Assembly: GCA_019312695.1 (NCBI GenBank)
Contig: JAFDCT010000156.1
Span: 1-6,295, forward strand
Direction: 5' to 3'
Origin: Deltaproteobacteria bacterium
GTDB lineage: Bacteria > Desulfobacterota > Desulfobulbia > Desulfobulbales > BM004
DNA: 6,295 nt
Part shown: piece by piece, positions 1 through 5,738 of the stretch
Layout of the letters: every line of letters starts with the position of its first letter
Numbering within the stretch: the stretch's first letter is position 1
Notes under the pieces: generated by a model
What the model was told of the DNA's origin: nothing
Seen by the model: only the letters and a program-made list of their open reading frames with translations
Database searches by the model: none
Position numbers and translations under genes: made by a program

Positions 1-1
1 A

Positions 2-1528
2 AGTACCACTTCCTGTGGTCTCATGGAAGGTATGGGAAAACGCGGTGTAAATGTTGGTGGCGTTCTGCGCCAACCTTCCGGTGGTCCGACCATGAACATT
101 AAGGGAACCGCGGCCGGCGGTGGCAATTGCTTGCTCATCCCCATGACCGAGTTTTCTCTGGGGCTTACCGGCGATATCAACGATATCATGAACGCCCATA
201 ACCTGGCCATGGTCGCCCTGACTGCCCGCATGCAACATGAGCGCAACTATAATGACGAGCAGGTGGAAAGGCTGACCAAGATGCGGCGGCTCGATATAGA
301 TCCCACCCGGGTGGAGATGGGCTGGATCATTGACTTCTGCGCCCAGGCTCTCAGGAATATAGTCATCGGCCTTGGCGGCCGCTACGACGGTTTCACCATG
401 CAGTCGAAATTCGGCATTGCCGTGGGATCCGAATTGATGGCCATCCTGGCTGTGGCAACTGACCTTGCCGACCTGAAAGAAAAGATCAATGACATTACCG
501 TGGCCTTTGACAAGAACGGCAAGCCTGTTACCTGCCGTGACCTGGAAGTGGGCAACGCCATGGCCGCTTTTATGCGCAATACCATCAATCCGACCCTGAT
601 GTGTACTGCAGAGTACAATCCATGCCTGGTACATGCAGGTCCCTTTGCCAATATCGCCGTTGGTCAATCATCGATCATTGCCGACCGTGTTGCTCTGAAA
701 CTCTTTGATTACAATATAACCGAGTCGGGCTTTGCCGCTGACATCGGATTTGAAAAATTCTGGAACGTCAAGTGCCGCTTTTCAGGTCTTAAACCCCATG
801 TCTCCGTCCTGACTGCCACCATCCGCGCCCTGAAGATGCACGGCGGTGGACCCAAAGTGGTTGCCGGCAAACCCTTGGATGACGCCTACACCAAGGAAAA
901 TGTCGAACTGGTCGAGAAGGGTTGCGAAAACATGGTCCATCTGATCAATGTGATCCGCAAGGCTGGCATCAACCCGGTGGTCTGTATCAATCGTTTTTAT
1001 ACTGATACTGATGAAGAGTGTAAGGTTGTCCGGAGGATAGCCGAAGCTGCCGGTGCCAGATGCGCCGAATCCAAGCACTGGGAACTGGGCGGCGACGGAG
1101 CCCTTGAGTTTGCTGATGCGGTAATCGATGCCTGCAACGAAGAAAATGATTTTAAATTCCTCTATCCTCTGGAGATGAAACTGCGTGACCGTGTTGAAAT
1201 AATTACCAAGGAAGTTTATGGCGGAGACGGTGTTGACTGGTCACCAGAGGCCAATGCCAAGGCCGAGATGCTGGAAAATGATCCCAAATACGCCGATTAT
1301 GCTACGATGATGGTCAAGAGCCACTTGAGCCTCTCCCATGATCCAACCAAGAAAGGTGTGCCCAAAGGATGGCGGCTCCCCATTCGTGACGTGTTGATTT
1401 ATTCCGGTGCCAAGTTCCTGTGCCCCTGTGCCGGTACTATCAGCCTGATGCCCGGCACCAGTTCCAACCCTGCTTTCCGCCGTATTGACGTCGATACTGC
1501 GACGGGTAAGGTTACAGGATTATTTTAA
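2..1528 (+). CDS. fhs: Formate--tetrahydrofolate ligase (10-formyl-THF synthetase), 5'-truncated by window edge
   Basis: This enzyme joins formate to tetrahydrofolate using ATP to give 10-formyl-THF, a cytoplasmic step in the methyl branch of the Wood-Ljungdahl pathway and in one-carbon metabolism. Reading in frame from base 2 gives [15 protein letters not shown]. This matches the stretch right after the family's GEGK P-loop, so the gene runs off the left edge and ATG 23 is internal. About 85 residues are missing; 508 are visible. Counting from Met at 23, IKGTAAGGG (26-34) corresponds to the first family signature and [12 protein letters not shown] (264-275) to the second; HAGPFANIA (204-212) and the C-terminal [17 protein letters not shown] are also typical. 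The insert containing [15 protein letters not shown] sequence (here [13 protein letters not shown]) marks the long form that I associate with Desulfobacterota, rather than the roughly 557-residue clostridial or Methylobacterium form. The frame is intact to TAA and a strong terminator follows. Identity is secure; the missing P-loop lies outside the window. Confidence 0.96.
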   Translation, partial: STTSCGLMEGMGKRGVNVGGVLRQPSGGPTMNIKGTAAGGGNCLLIPMTEFSLGLTGDINDIMNAHNLAMVALTARMQHERNYNDEQVERLTKMRRLDIDPTRVEMGWIIDFCAQALRNIVIGLGGRYDGFTMQSKFGIAVGSELMAILAVATDLADLKEKINDITVAFDKNGKPVTCRDLEVGNAMAAFMRNTINPTLMCTAEYNPCLVHAGPFANIAVGQSSIIADRVALKLFDYNITESGFAADIGFEKFWNVKCRFSGLKPHVSVLTATIRALKMHGGGPKVVAGKPLDDAYTKENVELVEKGCENMVHLINVIRKAGINPVVCINRFYTDTDEECKVVRRIAEAAGARCAESKHWELGGDGALEFADAVIDACNEENDFKFLYPLEMKLRDRVEIITKEVYGGDGVDWSPEANAKAEMLENDPKYADYATMMVKSHLSLSHDPTKKGVPKGWRLPIRDVLIYSGAKFLCPCAGTISLMPGTSSNPAFRRIDVDTATGKVTGLF

Positions 1529-1570
1529 TGAATCAGTAATACTTTCAAAATTACGGTTTTTCTAACAATA

Positions 1571-1608
1571 ACGGGCCGGGGAATTAATTTCTCCGGCCCG
1601 TTTTATAT
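1571..1608 (+). terminator. Rho-independent terminator of fhs
   Basis: Bases 1571-1583 pair with 1589-1601 as a 13-bp stem (arm ACGGGCCGGGGAA; one G-U pair, 1580 with 1592) closing a 5-base loop. TTTTAT and further T-rich sequence follow at once. The hairpin starts 42 bases after the fhs stop codon and should separate fhs transcription from the downstream ATPase gene. Confidence 0.93.
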
Positions 1609-1628
1609 TGATTTTTTGTTTAAATTTA

Positions 1629-1644
1629 TTGCACATAGGTGTAA
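1629..1644. promoter_or_regulatory. Possible operator: 16-bp imperfect dyad upstream of the ATPase gene
   Basis: TTGCAC-ATAG-GTGTAA is an inverted repeat with 6-base arms and one mismatch, about 70 bases before the ATPase start. The symmetry and the TTG...AA ends resemble sites of CRP/FNR-family regulators, but it matches no specific consensus that I can name. In this AT-rich gap such a dyad could arise by chance. Confidence 0.2.
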
Positions 1645-1675
1645 AGTTATTTAATTTTTAAGTGTTTTCTCTAAG

Positions 1676-1681
1676 TATAAA
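1676..1681 (+). promoter_or_regulatory. Possible -10 element for the ATPase gene
   Basis: TATAAA matches the sigma-70 -10 consensus at five of six bases and lies 33 bases before the ATG, which leaves room for a short leader. No convincing -35 hexamer sits 16-18 bases upstream; that stretch is AATTTT-like. Given the surrounding A/T runs, this is only a candidate. The preceding gene's terminator implies that a promoter must lie somewhere in 1609-1714. Confidence 0.25.
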
Positions 1682-1714
1682 AAATAAACTAAACATAGCT
1701 CTTCATTAGCTTTT

Positions 1715-4000
1715 ATGGCCAATCCACAGAATCTCAGAGGTGTTCCTCCAAGACCTTTACCAGGACGGAAACCGGTCGGGGACAGCAGAAAGTCCAGCTT
1801 GAGCGGTACTGTCAGGGACCAGTCAGGAGCCGGCAAGGTTCGGATCGGTGATCTTCTTCGTAAAGAAGGATATATCACTGCCCACCAGCTTGATCATGCT
1901 CTTAAAGTCCATAAGAAAAATAACATGCGGTTGGGCCGGATCCTTGTAAAGCTCAATTATATTGATGAGGAGACCATACTCAACGTTTTAAGCCGAATGC
2001 ATGGTTTCCCGGCTATCACAATCTCCAGGGAATCACCGCAACCGGATGCTCTGAAAATATTACCATATGAAGTTGCCAAGAAATACATGGCATTCCCACT
2101 GCGTATCGCTGCAAACACTAATACCTTGAAAGTTACAATGGCCGAGCCGACTGACACCTCAGCAGTCGAGTTGATGCAGGCTGAAGTCAAAATGAAGTTG
2201 ACCGTGGGAGTTTCCACGGAAAATGATATCATTGAAGCCTTCCGGGCCCACTACAAGATCAGTGACGAGGAATATGCCCTCTATAAAGATGAGGAAAAGG
2301 AACAGGTTGAGGAGGAAGAAGAGGTTTCTGTTGAGGAAGTAGCGGATGACTTTGGCGCTTTGGCTTCCGAAGCAGCAGGTGAGCTTGAAATCGGAGCGGA
2401 TGAGGAAGAAGATGAAAGGCTGATGGAGTCCTACTCCTATTCTGATGCCCCGATTATCAAACTGGTTAATGGAATGCTGATCAAGGCGGTTAAAGATGGC
2501 GTGTCTGACGTCCATATTGAACCGTTTGAGAAAAATTTTCAGGTTCGATATCGTTTGGACGGCTCCCTATATAAATCAATGAATCTGCCCATGTCCATCA
2601 AGAATGCGTTGGTAGCCAGGGTAAAGATCCTGGCCAATCTCGATATAACTGAACGGCGTGTACCCCAGGATGGCCGCATCAAAATGAAGCTTGGCAGGAA
2701 CAAGGCCGTTGACTTCCGTGTTTCCACGCTGCCCACCCTTTTCGGTGAAAGCGTTGTCCTCCGTATTCTTGACCAGAGTTCTCTGAACGTTGACCTGACC
2801 AAGCTGGGTTTTGGTGCAAAAACATATGATACCCTGAAGCGCTGCCTGAAAAGACCACAAGGTCTGCTGCTTGTAACCGGGCCTACAGGCAGCGGTAAAA
2901 CTGTTACCCTGTACTCAGCGCTGAATTCCTTAAATCGTGAGGATACCAAGATTCTGACTGCCGAAGATCCTGTTGAGTTTAACTTCAAGGGTATAAACCA
3001 GGTAAATGTGCACCAGGAAGTCGGCATGACCTTTGCTGCAGCATTGAAGGCCTTTCTGCGTCAGGATCCGGATATTATCATGGTAGGCGAGATTCGTGAC
3101 ATGGAAACTGCAGAAATTGCCATAAAGGCAGCCATGACTGGCCACCTGGTTTTCAGCACCCTGCATACCAATGACAGCGCTGCAACTATCGGCCGTTTGG
3201 TTGATATCGGCATCCCACCTTATATGGTGGCCTCATCTGTTACCATGGTGCTTTCACAGCGCCTTGGCAGAAGGCTTTGCAATAACTGTAAAAAAATAGT
3301 GAGTCATTATTCTGATGATGACCTGACTAGTGCCGGTTTTGATCCTGATGAAGTTTCCGATTTGCAGATATATGGACCCAATGGCTGCTCAGTGTGCCGG
3401 GGGGGCGGTTATAAGGGACGGGTCGGCTTTTTTGAACTTATGGAAGTTACGGAAGAGGTAGCTAAGGCAATAAGTGCCGAGGTGCCGGAAGATGCCTTAC
3501 GGAAAACTGCCATTAATGAAGGAATGTCGCAGCTTAGGGAAGCTGCTCTGCAAAAAGTCCGTGAAGGCATAACCAGCTTGGATGAAGCCACAAAACGCAC
3601 GGTTTTAACCAAAATGAGCCTGCCTTCCTACCTTGTCAACCCAGATATGGAAAAATATGAAGATGGAGACTTCGTCATCCGGGAAGGTAATACGGATAAT
3701 GATTTCTTTGAACTCATACAGGGAGCGCTAATTGTAGTTAAAAGCGGCAAAAAAATAGCAGAAGTTACCCAGCCGGGAGCCTATTTTGGAGAAATGTCCG
3801 CTATTTCAGGCGAGGCCAGGACAGCATCGATAATATCAAAAGGACGTGCTACAATAAGACGCTTTCCGGGTGATAAGCTGTACGAAGTTATTGAAAATTA
3901 TCCTGAGGTGAGCAAGCATCTTTTCAAGACCATGGTCAGCAGGCTTGAACATTCAAATGAGATAATTATGAAATTGGCTAATGGCATGAAGTCCAGGTAG
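1715..4000 (+). CDS. PilB/GspE-family assembly ATPase with N-terminal MshEN-like and C-terminal cyclic-nucleotide-binding domains
   Basis: This is a cytoplasmic hexameric-type ATPase that would power type IV pilus extension or type II secretion. Domains in order: a basic, proline-containing tail (1-40); a MshEN-like domain (about 43-180) with two 24-residue repeats, R43-I-G...G52...L59...L63 and R72-L-G...L92; an acidic linker (184-236, 25 of 53 residues Asp/Glu); and the ATPase N2 and catalytic domains (about 244-632). The core has Walker A GPTGSGKT (389-396), the Asp box AEDPVE, Walker B DPDIIMVGEIRD (451-462), the His box TGHLVFSTLHTND (475-487) and a zinc tetracysteine site C522/C525/C558/C561. 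A cNMP-binding domain follows (about 641-757), with phosphate-binding cassette FGEMSAISGEARTAS (691-705) and Arg702. Length is 761 residues, against roughly 560-570 for ordinary PilB; the C-terminal domain and linker account for the excess. The ATG has no Shine-Dalgarno sequence, but an in-frame TAG at 1697 and no better start support it. No pilin, platform or secretin gene is nearby, so pilus versus secretion cannot be decided. Family assignment is certain; ligands are inferred. Confidence 0.95.
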   Translation: MANPQNLRGVPPRPLPGRKPVGDSRKSSLSGTVRDQSGAGKVRIGDLLRKEGYITAHQLDHALKVHKKNNMRLGRILVKLNYIDEETILNVLSRMHGFPAITISRESPQPDALKILPYEVAKKYMAFPLRIAANTNTLKVTMAEPTDTSAVELMQAEVKMKLTVGVSTENDIIEAFRAHYKISDEEYALYKDEEKEQVEEEEEVSVEEVADDFGALASEAAGELEIGADEEEDERLMESYSYSDAPIIKLVNGMLIKAVKDGVSDVHIEPFEKNFQVRYRLDGSLYKSMNLPMSIKNALVARVKILANLDITERRVPQDGRIKMKLGRNKAVDFRVSTLPTLFGESVVLRILDQSSLNVDLTKLGFGAKTYDTLKRCLKRPQGLLLVTGPTGSGKTVTLYSALNSLNREDTKILTAEDPVEFNFKGINQVNVHQEVGMTFAAALKAFLRQDPDIIMVGEIRDMETAEIAIKAAMTGHLVFSTLHTNDSAATIGRLVDIGIPPYMVASSVTMVLSQRLGRRLCNNCKKIVSHYSDDDLTSAGFDPDEVSDLQIYGPNGCSVCRGGGYKGRVGFFELMEVTEEVAKAISAEVPEDALRKTAINEGMSQLREAALQKVREGITSLDEATKRTVLTKMSLPSYLVNPDMEKYEDGDFVIREGNTDNDFFELIQGALIVVKSGKKIAEVTQPGAYFGEMSAISGEARTASIISKGRATIRRFPGDKLYEVIENYPEVSKHLFKTMVSRLEHSNEIIMKLANGMKSR

Positions 4001-4008
4001 TTGTTTTT

Positions 4009-4773
4009 TTACCCTTCTCTTTTTTCCTGCACAAAGTTCACCAGTTTTACCGGTGCGTCAGATATCTCCTCTGTTAACTCAGTCAGAGGTTTACCGTTTC
4101 GTTCTGCTTTTCTGATTATTGTGGAGTCTGGAAAAAAGGCAACTGGAGATTCACCAAGTGCTTTCTTAAGAAAATCCTCATCATCTTTATCCTGGACGAG
4201 ATTTCCCACAAAGGAAATACTGGGGATTCCCGAGTCAACGGCCATTTTTTTTATTTTAAGTGCTGTCCTAACGCTTGATTTTGATGGTATAACAACGATT
4301 AACAGGTGATCTACCCCGGCAATGGTACCGCGACCCAAATGTTCAACACCGGCTTCCATGTCAAGCAGTACAACCTGGGTTGGTGTGAGAAGCAGTTTAG
4401 TCAGCATTCTCTTGAGCACTGTATTTTCAGGGCAGGCACAACCTCCCTCTGCTGTCTGGATGGCTCCGAGCACCATAAGCCTTATGCCGTCCTGCTCGAT
4501 CATGAACTTCTTCAGCAGGTCGTCGACCTGGGGATTAATCTGATAAAACGGTGATCCCTCTACCTTCCCGGAACGTTCAACCAGGAGCGCGGTCATTTCT
4601 GCAATGGGTTTTATTTTATCAATATCTTTGATGCCGAGAGTCTGGGCCATATGAGGACTTGGGTCAGCATCAATAATGAGTACTTCCTTGCCTTCTTTTT
4701 TAAACTGGTTGGCGAGAAGCGCCATAATGGTTGTTTTGCCGACTCCGCCTTTGCCGCTGATTGCAATTTTCAT
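4009..4773 (-). CDS. cooC: CooC-type carbon monoxide dehydrogenase nickel-insertion ATPase
   Basis: This is a MinD/ParA-like P-loop ATPase of the kind that delivers nickel to the C-cluster of carbon monoxide dehydrogenase (CODH) in the cytoplasm. The protein is 254 residues, the usual size. It starts with the deviant Walker A GKGGVGKTT (7-15, signature Lys8), followed by the switch region IDADPSPHMAQTLG (from 34). GGCACPEN carries C112 and C114, the same positions as the metal-binding CXC pair described for Carboxydothermus CooC1. The Walker B/switch II segment VVLLDMEAGVEHLGRGT (D138) is typical of CooC. ATG 4773-4771 is supported by AGGA 7 bases upstream (complement of 4781-4784) and by a candidate promoter. 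It converges on the ATPase gene with 8 bases between stop codons and has no clear terminator of its own. No CODH gene is in the window. Some genomes carry several CooC paralogues (AcsF-like forms serve acetyl-CoA synthase), so the exact client is inferred. Confidence 0.93.
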   Translation of the reverse strand: MKIAISGKGGVGKTTIMALLANQFKKEGKEVLIIDADPSPHMAQTLGIKDIDKIKPIAEMTALLVERSGKVEGSPFYQINPQVDDLLKKFMIEQDGIRLMVLGAIQTAEGGCACPENTVLKRMLTKLLLTPTQVVLLDMEAGVEHLGRGTIAGVDHLLIVVIPSKSSVRTALKIKKMAVDSGIPSISFVGNLVQDKDDEDFLKKALGESPVAFFPDSTIIRKAERNGKPLTELTEEISDAPVKLVNFVQEKREG

Positions 4774-4811
4774 ATAACAGTCCTAGAGTATATGCGATTG
4801 ATCTTGCAAGT

Positions 4812-4840
4812 TTTATAAATATGATTATTTTTTTCGTCAC
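4812..4840 (-). promoter_or_regulatory. Candidate sigma-70 promoter for cooC
   Basis: Read on the - strand, GTGACG (complement of 4835-4840, four of six matches to TTGACA) lies exactly 17 bases before TATAAA (complement of 4812-4817, five of six to TATAAT). Transcription would start near 4805, giving a leader of about 30 bases that contains the AGGA ribosome-binding site of cooC. Confidence 0.5.
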
Positions 4841-4888
4841 CAATATATATAGTTATGAAGTGCATTTTATGCCAGCAATGAAATGAAA

Positions 4889-4916
4889 TTGTCTATGTTA
4901 TGCAAATGCATTAAAT
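4889..4916 (+). promoter_or_regulatory. Weak candidate promoter for the BI-1 family gene
   Basis: TTGTCT (4889-4894, four of six matches to the -35 consensus) and TTAAAT (4911-4916, four of six to the -10 consensus) are separated by 16 bases, and the start codon is 43 bases further on. The spacer holds a small palindrome, ATGC-AAAT-GCAT (4900-4911). The match is modest in AT-rich DNA; it is the best + strand candidate I found in the divergent region. Confidence 0.3.
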
Positions 4917-4945
4917 ATTAGATGTATTACAACTGAGTAAAGAAA

Positions 4946-4952
4946 AAGGAGG
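4946..4952 (+). promoter_or_regulatory. Strong ribosome binding site of the BI-1 family gene
   Basis: AAGGAGG is a near-perfect Shine-Dalgarno sequence, 7 bases before ATG 4960. It fixes the start of that gene and contrasts with the ATPase gene, which has no such site. Confidence 0.9.
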
Positions 4953-4959
4953 AAACAAA

Positions 4960-5676
4960 ATGTATAACCGCTATACCGGTAATGAGCGTGCAATTACCCA
5001 GGCGACAACCGAAGCCTCAACTGTTTTTCTGGCTAAAGTTTTCAATTGGATGGCAATCGGCTTGGGTCTTACCGGACTCGCTGCCTTTCTGACCGTCAAC
5101 TCTCAAGCTGCTCTGCAGTTTGTCTTTGGGAACAAGATGGTTTTTTACGGCTTGATATTTGGTGAACTGGGACTGGTTTTTTATCTTTCCGCCAGGATTG
5201 AACGCATATCTGCCCAGGCTGCCACCGGAATGTTTGTTGTCTATTCCATTCTTAACGGTGTGACCTTGTCAGCAATCCTGCTTCTCTATACCATGACTTC
5301 AGTTGCTGCCACATTTTTTATTACAGCCGGAATGTTCGGAGCGATGGCCGTATATGGCTTTGTCACCAAAAAAGACCTTTCAAGCTGGGGGTCCTTTCTC
5401 TTTATGGGGCTTATTGGGATTATCATAGCCATGGTGGTGAATATTTTTCTGGCGAGTTCAATGATGTCCTGGGTTATATCCGGGATCGGAGTAATTATTT
5501 TCACCGGATTAACCGCCTACGATGTTCAACAGATTACACGTATGGGCGAGCAGGGCATTATGGACGGCGGTGAGGCGGCAATCCGCAAAGGCGCCATCAT
5601 GGGGGCCCTCAAACTCTATCTAGATTTTATCAATCTTTTCTTGATGCTGTTACGTTTGCTGGGTGACAGAAGATAG
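4960..5676 (+). CDS. Bax inhibitor-1 / YetJ-YccA family integral membrane protein
   Basis: This is a seven-helix inner-membrane protein of the BI-1 (TMBIM) superfamily. The Bacillus member YetJ is a pH-sensitive calcium leak channel, and E. coli YccA modulates the FtsH protease. The protein is 238 residues, with a polar N-terminus (1-24) and hydrophobic segments at about 25-47, 58-77, 87-108, 112-134, 144-165, 167-186 and 213-235. The family motifs are clear: TAYDVQQI near 185-192 and LYLDFINLF near 219-227. Asp188 and Asp222 correspond to the YetJ diaspartyl pH sensor (Asp171 and Asp195 there); the loop between them is about 10 residues longer here. Arg79 or Arg82 is the likely counterpart of the YetJ latch arginine. 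ATG follows a strong AAGGAGG site. The gene is divergent from cooC and convergent with the next gene, so it is probably monocistronic. Family assignment is firm; whether it conducts calcium or acts on FtsH is unknown. Confidence 0.93.
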   Translation: MYNRYTGNERAITQATTEASTVFLAKVFNWMAIGLGLTGLAAFLTVNSQAALQFVFGNKMVFYGLIFGELGLVFYLSARIERISAQAATGMFVVYSILNGVTLSAILLLYTMTSVAATFFITAGMFGAMAVYGFVTKKDLSSWGSFLFMGLIGIIIAMVVNIFLASSMMSWVISGIGVIIFTGLTAYDVQQITRMGEQGIMDGGEAAIRKGAIMGALKLYLDFINLFLMLLRLLGDRR

Positions 5677-5692
5677 ACAGTTGTTTAAGAAA

Positions 5693-5738
5693 ATCAGGCG
5701 AAATAGGGCGTATTAATTGCTGCCGTATTTCGCCTGAT
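5693..5738. terminator. Shared hairpin between convergent genes, likely bidirectional terminator
   Basis: ATCAGGCGAAATA (5693-5705) and TATTTCGCCTGAT (5726-5738) are perfect 13-base inverted repeats. After one G-G mismatch, GGC 5707-5709 can also pair with GCC 5722-5724. Read on the - strand the stem runs into TTTTCTT, which makes a good intrinsic terminator for the unknown gene. On the + strand the tail is only ATAATATT, so termination of the BI-1 gene would be weaker. The right arm lies inside the last codons of the - strand gene, and that gene's stop codon (5713-5715) falls in the loop. Confidence 0.75.

Noticed and set aside
23..25. ATG at 23 as the fhs start codon
   Set aside because: The frame is open upstream, and the residues STTSCGL just before it match the segment following the family P-loop. 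The Met is internal and the gene continues off the left edge.
382..1078. Two antisense open frames of 89 and 98 codons inside fhs
   Set aside because: They lie opposite a highly conserved gene, have no recognisable protein character and no ribosome-binding sites. They are shadows of the codon pattern.
1536..1554. GTAAT...ATTAC hairpin after the fhs stop, followed by a T-run
   Set aside because: It has only five A/T-rich pairs with a 9-base loop, while the far stronger 13-bp terminator lies just downstream.
1957..3612. Several antisense frames, up to 162 codons, inside the assembly ATPase gene
   Set aside because: They are opposite strongly conserved ATPase motifs, overlap one another in different frames and resemble no protein.
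4001..4554. + strand frames of 73-102 codons across cooC
   Set aside because: cooC on the other strand has every family motif. These frames have low-complexity or unlikely compositions and no start signals.
4784..4815. FNR-like TTGAT half site near cooC
   Set aside because: The second half does not match ATCAA at the required spacing, so there is no credible FNR or CooA site.
4821..4886. 21-codon + strand frame in the divergent region
   Set aside because: It has no ribosome-binding site, overlaps the predicted cooC promoter and encodes an unremarkable peptide.
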